A stretch of DNA of 5,001 nucleotides from an uncultured Mailhella sp. (GTDB lineage: Bacteria > Desulfobacterota > Desulfovibrionia > Desulfovibrionales > Desulfovibrionaceae), in contig CAJJMX010000139.1 in NCBI GenBank assembly GCA_905192935.1, positions 1-5,001 of the forward strand, written 5' to 3'. Shown in pieces: positions 1-5,001 of the stretch (position 1 is the stretch's first letter; each line of letters starts with the position of its first letter). A model generated the notes under the pieces. That model made no database searches, was not told the origin of the DNA, and saw nothing but the letters and a program-made list of their open reading frames with translations. Made by a program: the position numbers and the translations under genes.

Positions 1-1
1 G

Positions 2-35
2 AAAAAAGGCCGCCCTCAAAAGGGCGGCCTTTTTT
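2..35. terminator. Probable bidirectional intrinsic terminator downstream of lysO
   Basis: A perfect 15-bp inverted repeat (arms 2-16 and 21-35) has a four-base loop CAAA. The GC-rich core GGCCGCCCT/AGGGCGGCC is flanked by six A on the left and six T on the right, so transcripts from either strand would form a GC stem followed by a U tract. It lies about 100 bases past the lysO stop. It would end the lysO transcript and probably that of a converging gene outside the window. The 36-138 interval between it and lysO shows no gene or other clear signal. Confidence 0.93.
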
Positions 36-138
36 CATGTCCGCGTTCCGGAAAAACTATGCGCTTCGACGGGACATTCCCTGTTGCCGGGATATCCTCG
101 CAAGGGGAAACGACGCGGGAGTTTTCCAAAGGCATGCC

Positions 139-1065
139 TCAGCGCAGCGCCATGAGCAGCGGCACGATGACGGGCACAAGAAGCGTAAGGCACATGCCGG
201 AAAAAAGGGCCAGCACGGCGCATTTCTCCCCGCTCACCTGGGCGATGACGGGCAGACAGGTGTCCATGGCGGCGGCGCCTCCGGCAAGCACAGGGCCGAG
301 ACGGCCCGTAAAGCGGATGACGAGCGGCGGAAGCAGGAGAGCCAGCGCTTCATGTATCATGTTGGAGAGAAGCGCCACGGAGCCGAGCCCCGGATCTCCC
401 AGACTGGTGATGATGACCGTGGCCAGGCTGTAGTATCCGAACCCCGCTCCCACGGCCAGAGCTTCCGGCAGCGAAAGCGCGGAAAAGCAGGAGAGCACGA
501 GCCAGGCCAGAGCGCTGCCGCAAAGCGTGCCCGCCACCACGCCGAGGGGAATAAGCAGGATGCGGTACCGAAGTTCCCGAATGATGCCGAGAGCCTTCAG
601 GTCAAAGCCCACGGTCATTCCGGCCAGCACGAGAAGAAGATAAAGAACCCACACGGCGGCTTCTCCCGCCAAGGTTCCCACGGGCAGTATCCGCAGGGTG
701 CCGAGGATCACGCCGGCCACAAAGAAAGCCAGTGCCGTGAAGGAACCGCGACTGCCGCTCCGCTCTCCCGCCGCAGAACCGCCCCGGCCGGGAGCATATT
801 CCAAAAAAACATAACGCCCGAGAAGGGCTGCCGCCACGAAACAGCCCGTCACGGAAAAGGAACTGATGAGCACGGCGTACAGACCGAGACTTCTGAGCTG
901 ACCAAGCAGAGCGTCATCAAGCCCGAGGGCAAGACCGAGCAGAAAAAGCATGATGCGCACGGTCCATGCCAGGGCCTCGTTCACCCGCTTCACCACGAGG
1001 GCGTGGCGTCGCAGCCCCCATCCTGCAGGAATCCCGCCTGCTATGAGTCCCATTTCCAAAAGCAT
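139..1065 (-). CDS. lysO: LysO/YbjE-family L-lysine exporter (membrane protein)
   Basis: This 308-residue, strongly hydrophobic inner-membrane protein belongs to the LysO (DUF340/YbjE) family. The E. coli member exports L-lysine and toxic analogues such as thialysine and has about 299 residues, so length fits. Hydrophobic segments lie at about 35-50, 60-90, 109-128, 137-155, 168-196 and 283-306. Family blocks are GAGFGYYSL (207-214 region), the conserved SNMIHEALALLLPP (234-247) and the GGAAAMDTCLPVI block (262-274), which match LysO GFGWYSL, NDLARELIAIMLIP and GATSMDFTLPVL. The frame stays open upstream to 1167, but the ATG at 1065 has a GGAGG five bases ahead and starts at the usual family N-terminus. 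It lies downstream of the reductase gene on the same strand, with a 197-base gap. No lysine riboswitch was recognised. Family assignment is firm; lysine as substrate is inferred from E. coli. Confidence 0.9.
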   Translation of the reverse strand: MLLEMGLIAGGIPAGWGLRRHALVVKRVNEALAWTVRIMLFLLGLALGLDDALLGQLRSLGLYAVLISSFSVTGCFVAAALLGRYVFLEYAPGRGGSAAGERSGSRGSFTALAFFVAGVILGTLRILPVGTLAGEAAVWVLYLLLVLAGMTVGFDLKALGIIRELRYRILLIPLGVVAGTLCGSALAWLVLSCFSALSLPEALAVGAGFGYYSLATVIITSLGDPGLGSVALLSNMIHEALALLLPPLVIRFTGRLGPVLAGGAAAMDTCLPVIAQVSGEKCAVLALFSGMCLTLLVPVIVPLLMALR

Positions 1066-1070
1066 GCATT

Positions 1071-1075
1071 CCTCC
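1071..1075 (-). promoter_or_regulatory. Ribosome binding site deciding the lysO start
   Basis: GGAGG on the minus strand sits five bases before the ATG at 1065. No comparable site precedes the further upstream in-frame start at 1167, and the 34 extra residues there do not look like LysO. An out-of-frame ATG at 1069 overlaps the same spacer. Confidence 0.75.
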
Positions 1076-1257
1076 GCCGGAAATCCCCGGCTTCTTGTAG
1101 TGCGCGGCCTTTCGCCATCTGCATGAAACAATGATGCCGCCCGGCCTGCACGAAAAGACCGGGGCAAAACCTCAGATCGCTCACCCTTTACGGGAAACGA
1201 TGTTCCGGCGCTTCGTCCCGAGCCTGGCCCTCGCGACAGCCCTCCTGTGCGGGCCGG

Positions 1258-1983
1258 CTATTTCTCACGAACCCTGCGGTAGCGCATCCAGACCACGCCG
1301 CCCTCAAGCTTCTGCACGTCCTCAAGACAGAAGCGTCTCATCACGCTGCCGTCGAAGAGATTCCTGTCTCCGGCTTCAGCCGTGACGGGCATGACGACGA
1401 GACTCAGCTCATCGACGAGGTCGGCACGAAGAAAAGCGCCGTTCAGCACGCTTCCCCCTTCCAGAAGAAGCCGGCGAATGCCGAAAATGTCCCTCAGCTT
1501 ATGCAGCGCCAGTTTCATGTCCATGTCGTCCTTGCCCGCAAACACGCAGGACACGCCTCTGTCATGCAGATAGGCCAGGCAGGGCTGAGGAACGCTTTCG
1601 CACAACACTTCCACGACATGGGCGCCGTCGTATCCCGGATCTTCGTCCTCAATGTGCGACGACTTCCATCCGAGACTGCCGTGCCTGTCGAAGGACACGG
1701 CGAAAAAGGAGGCGTTTTCGTCGGCCACGTGATCCATGGGAGGAATGACGATGTCGGCAAAACGGGACAGGTCGGGATGAAAACCCGCGGTAAAGCTTTC
1801 TTCCATGGTCACGCGTCCGCAGGCAAAGGCGCTCGCGCCGTATTCTCTGTGAATGCGGTAATAGGCCTTCGTTGCCGCCTCACACTGGGGCAGGCGCAAA
1901 AAATCGCCCGTCACCCTGCCGTCCAGAGACACGGACATATGGCAGACGACATAGGGCCTGTCCTGAAGTTTCATGGTTTCCAT
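1258..1983 (-). CDS. Stand-alone RibD C-terminal-domain (dihydrofolate-reductase-like) reductase
   Basis: The 241-residue soluble protein matches the RibD C-terminal/YyaP-type NAD(P)H-dependent reductase fold (COG1985-like). In RibD this domain reduces the ribosyl group of a pyrimidine riboflavin precursor. Visible landmarks are the N-terminal strand and loop VVCHMSVSLDGRVTG (12-26), GRVTME (56-61, nucleotide-binding region), and the signature LLLEGGSVLNGAFLRADLVD (172-191), continuing DELSLVVMPV to 200. The deaminase domain of full RibD (HAE and PCxxC zinc motifs) is absent, and no other rib gene is nearby, so it may act on riboflavin-like or other pterin/pyrimidine substrates. Its true substrate is unknown. 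The frame is open to 2061, but the ATG at 1983 has GGAGG eight bases upstream and begins just before the conserved strand. The extension would be a low-complexity Ser/Gly/Pro/Asn stretch. It lies downstream of the fadL terminator, so it probably has its own promoter. Confidence 0.85.
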   Translation of the reverse strand: METMKLQDRPYVVCHMSVSLDGRVTGDFLRLPQCEAATKAYYRIHREYGASAFACGRVTMEESFTAGFHPDLSRFADIVIPPMDHVADENASFFAVSFDRHGSLGWKSSHIEDEDPGYDGAHVVEVLCESVPQPCLAYLHDRGVSCVFAGKDDMDMKLALHKLRDIFGIRRLLLEGGSVLNGAFLRADLVDELSLVVMPVTAEAGDRNLFDGSVMRRFCLEDVQKLEGGVVWMRYRRVREK

Positions 1984-1991
1984 CACAGGTT

Positions 1992-1996
1992 CCTCC
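1992..1996 (-). promoter_or_regulatory. Ribosome binding site deciding the reductase start
   Basis: GGAGG on the minus strand is eight bases from the ATG at 1983. The other in-frame starts at 1998, 2040 and 2061 lack an equally good site. The site overlaps the 10-base palindrome CTCCATGGAG (1993-2002), so part of it could be base-paired in the mRNA. Confidence 0.7.
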
Positions 1997-2002
1997 ATGG
2001 AG

Positions 2003-2028
2003 TTTCCCGGAAGCGAACTTCCGGGGAA
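2003..2028 (-). promoter_or_regulatory. Hairpin in the reductase mRNA leader
   Basis: Arms CCCGGAAG (2006-2013) and CTTCCGGG (2018-2025) form eight perfect pairs around a four-base loop that reads UUCG in the minus-strand transcript. Two further outer A/T pairs follow across one mismatch on the minus strand (a G-T wobble on the plus strand). The stem ends six bases before the ribosome binding site at 1992-1996. There is no T tract, so it is not a terminator. A role in translation or mRNA stability is inference. Confidence 0.5.
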
Positions 2029-2108
2029 AGAATTGCCCATGGAAAAATCTCTTGAGACCATGGAGCAACATGCTTCAGGCAGGGCGACGGCCCCGCCGAC
2101 GAGGCGTC

Positions 2109-2137
2109 ATTCTACCGGAAAGAACAAAAAAGGCCAG
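2109..2137 (-). promoter_or_regulatory. Possible sigma-70-like promoter for the reductase gene
   Basis: On the minus strand a good -10 box TAGAAT (2114-2109) lies 17 bases after a weak -35 box CTGGCC (2137-2132). It falls between the fadL terminator and the reductase start, where a promoter is expected. It would give a leader of roughly 120 bases containing the hairpin at 2003-2028. The -35 match is only three of six, so this is tentative. Confidence 0.4.
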
Positions 2138-2152
2138 AGGACGGAAATCATG

Positions 2153-2184
2153 AAAAAAGGCTCCCGCCCGGAGGGGGGAGCCTT
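2153..2184 (-). terminator. Intrinsic terminator of fadL
   Basis: In the minus-strand transcript AAGGCTCCC (2184-2176) pairs with GGGAGCCTT (2165-2157) around a ten-base GC-rich loop, and six T follow the GC stem (2158-2153). It starts 23 bases after the fadL stop. It is a textbook intrinsic terminator and separates fadL from the reductase gene. Confidence 0.92.
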
Positions 2185-2207
2185 CACGATGCCGAACCGG
2201 TACGGAC

Positions 2208-3602
2208 TTAGAACCGGTAGCCCAGGGTCACGCCGAAGTTGTGGGCATAGCTGTTGTGAGCCTTGCCCTCATAGGTGGCAATGATGGGAGTGGTTCCCTG
2301 CACGCTGCTTCTGTTGCTGTAGTTGATGTCGCGCACGTCGATGTACATGTAGGCAAGATCGAGCGTCCAGTTCTCATACTTGAAGCCCGCGCCCAGAGTG
2401 TAGTAGTTGCGGCCGTTGGAAGGAACGAGATAGTCGTAGCAGTTGGAATCCTTGAGCGGAGAAGTCTCATAGGTGAAGCCCGCACGAAGGGTCAGCCAGT
2501 CGAGGGGAGCGTATTCCACGCCGAAGGTGAAGGCCCAGGTGTCGCGCCAGTTCTTCTGCTCGAAGAACTGCGGAGTGACGGGGCTGTGCATGTTGATGGT
2601 GAGGTTGCGGTAGCGGCTCCACACGGTATAGGCGACGTCGCCTTCAAAGCTCAGATTGGACAGCGGCTTGTACATGACGCCGAGGGTGATGACATCGGGA
2701 ATGGAGAGCTTGCCGTCGGCATTGCAGGTCTGCATGACGGGCTTCATCAGAGCCCCCACGACCCTCTGATCGCCAGAGAAGCGGAAGCGGGTCTGACCGT
2801 TGAAGGTCATGTCCTCTCTGGCGCGGTAGGTGAGACCGGCACTCCACTGATCGTTGAAACGGGCGTGCAGACCGAAGTTGTAGCCGAAGGCGTAGCCGCT
2901 TTCGGAATGGATGCGCGCGTCGGCATGGCCGGCGCCCATTCCCATGTAGCCGCCCATGTTCAGATTATACTGCTCGTTCAGGCTGAGATAGCCCCAGGTG
3001 TAGCTCACACCGGCGCTCACGGAGAACACATCGTTGATCTTGTAGGCGATGTTGGGATTGATGGTGCTCGAAAGCAGCGTGACGGACTTGATGCCTCCGG
3101 CAAGCATGGGCATGGAGGCGGGAGTATTGGCGGAACGGGCCGTCCAGTTGTCCGGGAACTGCGAACCGAGGCCGTAACGGGTGAAGGCGCCTATGCCGAG
3201 CCACCAGCTGTCGTTGAGCTGATGCGTCACATAAAAATGGGGAATGGGCCACACCTGATTGGAGGTGGACACCGTTCTGCCGGTATCGGCACGGGTGATG
3301 TCGAAATTCAGGGCGGAAAGGGCCATACCCATCTGCACGGCCGTGCCGGGAATCTGGGTGATGCCCGCAGGATTGTAGGCTACGGCCGAAGGATCGTCGG
3401 CACGGGCCACCATGCCGCCGCCCGCGTTGCCGCCGAGAGCCATTCCTCGGGCGCTCCATTCGGTAATGGCAAAACCCTCGGCGTCTGCAAAAGAAACGGA
3501 ACCCGCCACAAGCCCGAAGGAAAGCAGGGCAGCGGCGACAAATCTGGCCTGACTGCGCGCGGCAATGGAGACCCGGCGCATCACTCTGAGAGATACGTTC
3601 AT
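2208..3602 (-). CDS. fadL: FadL-family outer-membrane transporter (OmpP1/FadL/TodX)
   Basis: The 464-residue precursor is an outer-membrane beta-barrel of the FadL family, which moves long-chain fatty acids or other hydrophobic molecules across the outer membrane. A basic N-terminus and hydrophobic core (about 6-38) end at ADA, with likely cleavage after residue 41. The mature start EGFAITEWSARGMALGGNAG and the DPSAVAYNPAGIT block (70-82, with the family NPA motif at 77-79) are diagnostic. Later strands alternate aromatic and polar residues, for example YNFGLHARF (241-249), IPDVITLGVMYKP (301-313), WLTLRAGFTYE (369-379) and WTLDLAYMYI (412-421). The chain ends in GVTLGYRF with the C-terminal Phe typical of outer-membrane barrels. 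The ATG at 3602 has GAGGA four bases upstream. A GTG at 3695 in the same frame would put 31 extra residues before the signal peptide and is unlikely. The mature chain has only two cysteines (293 and 388), both in predicted surface loops. The gene looks monocistronic. The transported substrate is unknown. Confidence 0.93.
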   Translation of the reverse strand: MNVSLRVMRRVSIAARSQARFVAAALLSFGLVAGSVSFADAEGFAITEWSARGMALGGNAGGGMVARADDPSAVAYNPAGITQIPGTAVQMGMALSALNFDITRADTGRTVSTSNQVWPIPHFYVTHQLNDSWWLGIGAFTRYGLGSQFPDNWTARSANTPASMPMLAGGIKSVTLLSSTINPNIAYKINDVFSVSAGVSYTWGYLSLNEQYNLNMGGYMGMGAGHADARIHSESGYAFGYNFGLHARFNDQWSAGLTYRAREDMTFNGQTRFRFSGDQRVVGALMKPVMQTCNADGKLSIPDVITLGVMYKPLSNLSFEGDVAYTVWSRYRNLTINMHSPVTPQFFEQKNWRDTWAFTFGVEYAPLDWLTLRAGFTYETSPLKDSNCYDYLVPSNGRNYYTLGAGFKYENWTLDLAYMYIDVRDINYSNRSSVQGTTPIIATYEGKAHNSYAHNFGVTLGYRF

Positions 3603-3606
3603 AAAG

Positions 3607-3611
3607 TCCTC
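3607..3611 (-). promoter_or_regulatory. Ribosome binding site of fadL
   Basis: GAGGA on the minus strand lies four bases before the ATG at 3602 and selects this start over the in-frame GTG at 3695. It directly follows a pyrimidine-rich 10-base tandem repeat in the mRNA. Confidence 0.7.
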
Positions 3612-3631
3612 GGATGGGATGGAATGGGATG
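3612..3631 (-). repeat. 10-base tandem repeat abutting the fadL ribosome binding site
   Basis: The plus strand reads GGATGGGATG (3612-3621) followed at once by GAATGGGATG (3622-3631), two copies differing at one base. In the fadL mRNA this is CAUCCCAUUC then CAUCCCAUCC, immediately before GAGGA. It is a low-complexity, C-rich stretch. It might keep the site unstructured or be a binding site, but no function is shown. Confidence 0.6.
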
Positions 3632-3692
3632 TTCCGGCTTTGCCGGAAAAGAGCATCATCTTCCGCACGGAGGACGAAAAAAAGCCCTCCGT
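3632..3692 (-). promoter_or_regulatory. Two hairpins in the probable fadL leader
   Basis: TTCCGGC (3632-3638) pairs perfectly with GCCGGAA (3642-3648) around a three-base loop. ACGGAGG (3667-3673) pairs with CCTCCGT (3686-3692) around a twelve-base loop containing seven A (seven U in the fadL transcript). Neither has a following T tract in the fadL direction. Both lie within 90 bases upstream of the start codon and would be in the 5' leader if transcription starts in the AT-rich block beyond them. A regulatory role is inference. Confidence 0.4.
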
Positions 3693-3927
3693 CACCGGCC
3701 TCTCTTCCGGTATTGGAAAATAATACGTCGGGTTATGCGTATCCTGCTTTGTAAAAAAAATAAACAGTTATTTTATGGTAGATTGTGCATTATTCCATCA
3801 AAAATATGATGAAACGTCTTTTTTCTCCGTCCCGACCGGTCACGCGACACGAAAAAAAATCCTGTAATTTCCTGTGCCGCAGCACTTTTCATGAGCGGGT
3901 CCGCATCGCAAAGGCAGCGCATGATGT

Positions 3928-3970
3928 TGCGCGTCGTCCTTTCCGCGGCTTTTCGGAAGGACAACACGCA
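3928..3970. repeat. Long imperfect inverted repeat downstream of pgeF
   Basis: TGCG (3928-3931) pairs with CGCA (3967-3970). After mismatches, GTCCTT (3936-3941) pairs with AAGGAC (3957-3962) and CCG (3943-3945) with CGG (3954-3956), with one bulged T and an eight-base loop. About 15 pairs form in all. It starts 35 bases past the pgeF stop. No U tract follows in the pgeF direction, so it is not a normal intrinsic terminator. It might stabilise the 3' end of the mRNA. Confidence 0.45.
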
Positions 3971-4004
3971 TTAAAAAATTTTAACGATATGCCGACAGCG
4001 CCCG

Positions 4005-4748
4005 TCAGGACGCTTTTTCTCCGGAACGGATCCAGATGAAGCTGCCCTGCCGCCCGTCCCTGCTGCCTCTCTGCCTGAAGTGCCTGTAGGAGAAAAACAG
4101 ATCCGCGTTGTCGAAGGTGCACAGATCGACGCTCAGGAGGCGCCCCGGCATGATCCCGGCCGATTCAAGCTGATGCCTGGCCAGCATCCAAAGATCCATG
4201 GTCCGGCGCGCGCCGTCGTACCACGGAAGAAAATCAGGTCCCCACTCGCTGTCGAAGTTCACGAATTCCGACGCCGCCGGTCCGAGACTCGGTCCCCGCA
4301 CGGCCCAGAGCTCCCGGGGCTCCAGATGGTAATGTTCGCAGAACTGTTCCACCGCAATGCGCGGATAGTCCTGCCTGTTGCCTCTCCAGCCGGAATGAAC
4401 GGCCATGACGAAGCGTCCGGACTCGTGCGCCACAAGGATGGGCTGACAGTCGGCCGTCTTTATCATGAGCGCAAGGCCGGGGCGGGACGTGGCCATGCCG
4501 TCGCCCTGCTCCGACGGCGTGGACGCAGGGTCCTGCGCCTCTGGCTCGAAGACGGTGCGCACGCCGTGCACCTGATGCACTTCGGCAAAGGCCTGCACAC
4601 CGAGAAGGGACGGCAGAGACGAGCGTCTTTCTGCAGAAGCGGCCTTCTCGTCTCCGGAAAGAGAGACGCTGCCGAAGCCGCGCATGGAAAATGCGCAGCC
4701 CACGCCGGGAATGCCCGGAAACTGAAAGGGAAGCAAGGTCAGAGACAA
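4005..4748 (-). CDS. pgeF: PgeF/YfiH-family enzyme (laccase domain, purine nucleoside phosphorylase family)
   Basis: The 247-residue cytosolic protein belongs to the YfiH/DUF152 'laccase domain' family. Relatives have been described as purine nucleoside phosphorylase/adenosine deaminase enzymes, and E. coli PgeF as an editor that keeps L-Ser out of the peptidoglycan precursor. The older label 'polyphenol oxidase' is probably misleading. The metal-site motifs are present: QVHG (His61), KTADCQPIL (Cys101) and AVHSGWRG (His118), plus GPSLGP (152-157), VDLCTF (207-212) and FFSYRH...GRQGSFIWI at the C-terminus. The usual GPxxGPCCYEV has Ala-Ala in place of Cys-Cys here. Length fits the family. I chose the TTG at 4748, which has GGAGG seven bases upstream and gives MSLTLLPFQFPGIPG, like family N-termini. 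An ATG at 4769 would add seven residues and lacks a good site. The start overlaps the ligase stop by ten bases, suggesting translational coupling in one operon. Confidence 0.9.
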   Translation of the reverse strand: MSLTLLPFQFPGIPGVGCAFSMRGFGSVSLSGDEKAASAERRSSLPSLLGVQAFAEVHQVHGVRTVFEPEAQDPASTPSEQGDGMATSRPGLALMIKTADCQPILVAHESGRFVMAVHSGWRGNRQDYPRIAVEQFCEHYHLEPRELWAVRGPSLGPAASEFVNFDSEWGPDFLPWYDGARRTMDLWMLARHQLESAGIMPGRLLSVDLCTFDNADLFFSYRHFRQRGSRDGRQGSFIWIRSGEKAS

Positions 4749-5001
4749 AGAAGTTCCTCCTCGGTACATACGGCCCCGACGGGCCTGTCCCACGCGTCGT
4801 GGGGAAGACGATCCAGCAGAAGCTTGTGGAAGGCGAGTCCCACGCTTGCGCAGCAGGCTTCGGAGAGCATCCTGTCATAGTAGCCGCCGCCGTATCCCAG
4901 TCTGAACCCCTGCCTGTCGAAGGCCAGTGCCGGAACGACGATGAGCGTCGCTCCGCCTGCATTCAGAACCTCCGGGGAAAGAAGACGGGAGTCCGTTCCG
5001 A
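4739..5001 (-). CDS. fau: 5-formyltetrahydrofolate cyclo-ligase (MTHFS), C-terminal part, cut by window edge
   Basis: Only the last 86 codons are in the window; the start lies beyond 5001 and the first complete codon is at 4999. The enzyme converts 5-formyl-THF with ATP to 5,10-methenyl-THF, recycling a storage or inhibitory folate in the cytosol. The visible part has the family hallmark VVPALAFDRQGFRLGYGGG followed by YYDR (visible residues 21-43), where the glycine-rich loop and nearby Arg, Tyr and Asp contribute to nucleotide and folate binding. Next come the strand ASVGLAFHKL and a VGAVCTEEELLCL tail (typically '...D.iiTE'). Family members have roughly 180-200 residues, so about half is missing. 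E. coli calls the gene ygfA/fau. The end overlaps the pgeF start, so the two probably share a transcript. Nothing in the visible part looks damaged. Confidence 0.93.
   Translation of the reverse strand, partial: GTDSRLLSPEVLNAGGATLIVVPALAFDRQGFRLGYGGGYYDRMLSEACCASVGLAFHKLLLDRLPHDAWDRPVGAVCTEEELLCL
4756..4760 (-). promoter_or_regulatory. Ribosome binding site for the TTG start of pgeF
   Basis: GGAGG lies inside the Glu-Glu-Glu codons near the end of the upstream ligase gene, seven bases before TTG at 4748. A ribosome ending at the ligase stop (4739-4741) would be next to it, which favours coupled translation. A CTG at 4742 that overlaps the stop is a less likely start. Confidence 0.65.

Larger units (their letters stand above)
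3603..4004. other. Gene-free interval between pgeF and fadL with AT-rich promoter-like core
   Basis: No credible gene lies here; short frames on both strands lack ribosome sites and recognisable protein. Nearest fadL are the tandem repeat and two hairpins. The core at about 3718-3812 is far more AT-rich than the flanking genes, which is where the fadL promoter is expected, but I found no -35/-10 pair good enough to name. A small inverted repeat CATCA-N6-TGATG (3796-3811) is a possible operator half-site pair. The pgeF-proximal part holds TTAAAAAATTTTAA (3971-3984) and a long imperfect hairpin (3928-3970). I see no clear intrinsic terminator for pgeF. Confidence 0.6.

Noticed and set aside
37..1134. 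365-codon plus-strand frame opposite lysO
   Set aside because: Low-complexity His/Lys/Arg/Gly-rich translation without a domain, running directly antisense to a clear LysO family protein.
1066..1257. Lysine riboswitch upstream of lysO
   Set aside because: The 192-base gap lacks a recognisable L-box core or terminator/antiterminator pair; only weak GC stems are present.
1200..1385. Plus-strand frame starting MFRRFVPSLALATALLCGPA, which resembles a signal peptide
   Set aside because: The hydrophobic run is short, only a weak GGGAA precedes the ATG, and the rest overlaps the end of the reductase gene in antisense with no recognisable protein.
2194..2219. Nine-base direct repeat GAACCGGTA (2194-2202 and 2211-2219) at the end of fadL
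   Set aside because: One copy encodes the C-terminal Tyr-Arg-Phe and the other is in the short gap before the terminator. It is too short to suggest an attachment site or mobile element without other evidence.
2241..3809. 522-codon open frame on the plus strand opposite fadL
   Set aside because: It is a mirror frame of a well-supported FadL gene, repetitive in Val, Gly, Ala and His, with no recognisable domain or ribosome site. Long antisense frames are expected in GC-rich DNA.
3773..3967. Short minus-strand frame (64 codons) between pgeF and fadL
   Set aside because: Begins at a GTG inside the hairpin with no ribosome site, and the translation has no recognisable features.
3971..4007. T-rich run after pgeF as an intrinsic terminator
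   Set aside because: The run AAAATTTTTT in the minus direction has only a weak, bulged five-pair stem well before it, too far away and too unstable to count.

Overview
The window reads as GC-rich bacterial chromosome from a Gram-negative organism. It encodes an outer-membrane FadL-type barrel with a signal peptide and a terminal phenylalanine. Protein style (the FadL N-terminus, the GPSLGP-type PgeF, the 5-formyl-THF ligase/PgeF gene pair) suggests Desulfovibrionaceae or a close relative. That placement is from memory of the families, not from a search.

All five recognisable genes are on the minus strand, so transcription runs from high to low coordinates. At the right edge (4739-5001) is the C-terminal half of a 5-formyltetrahydrofolate cyclo-ligase, cut off by the window. 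Its stop overlaps the probable TTG start of pgeF (4005-4748), a laccase-domain/YfiH-family enzyme. A gene-free stretch of about 400 bases follows (3603-4004). It holds an imperfect hairpin just after pgeF, an AT-rich core that probably contains the fadL promoter, and a structured leader next to fadL. fadL (2208-3602) encodes a FadL-family outer-membrane transporter and ends in a clear intrinsic terminator (2153-2184).

After that terminator a possible promoter (2109-2137) and a leader with a hairpin precede a stand-alone RibD C-terminal-domain reductase (1258-1983). A 197-base gap leads to lysO (139-1065), a LysO/YbjE-family membrane exporter. A perfect 15-bp hairpin flanked by A and T tracts (2-35) closes the window as a probable bidirectional terminator.

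The genes do not form one pathway. The ligase (folate salvage) and pgeF (nucleoside or cell-wall precursor housekeeping) look like a coupled pair. fadL looks monocistronic. The reductase and lysO could be co-transcribed, but the sequence does not settle this. I see no mobile element, CRISPR array, tRNA, rRNA or defence system. The more interesting details are the pair of cysteines in predicted FadL surface loops, the overlapping non-ATG start of pgeF, and the leader structures of fadL and the reductase.
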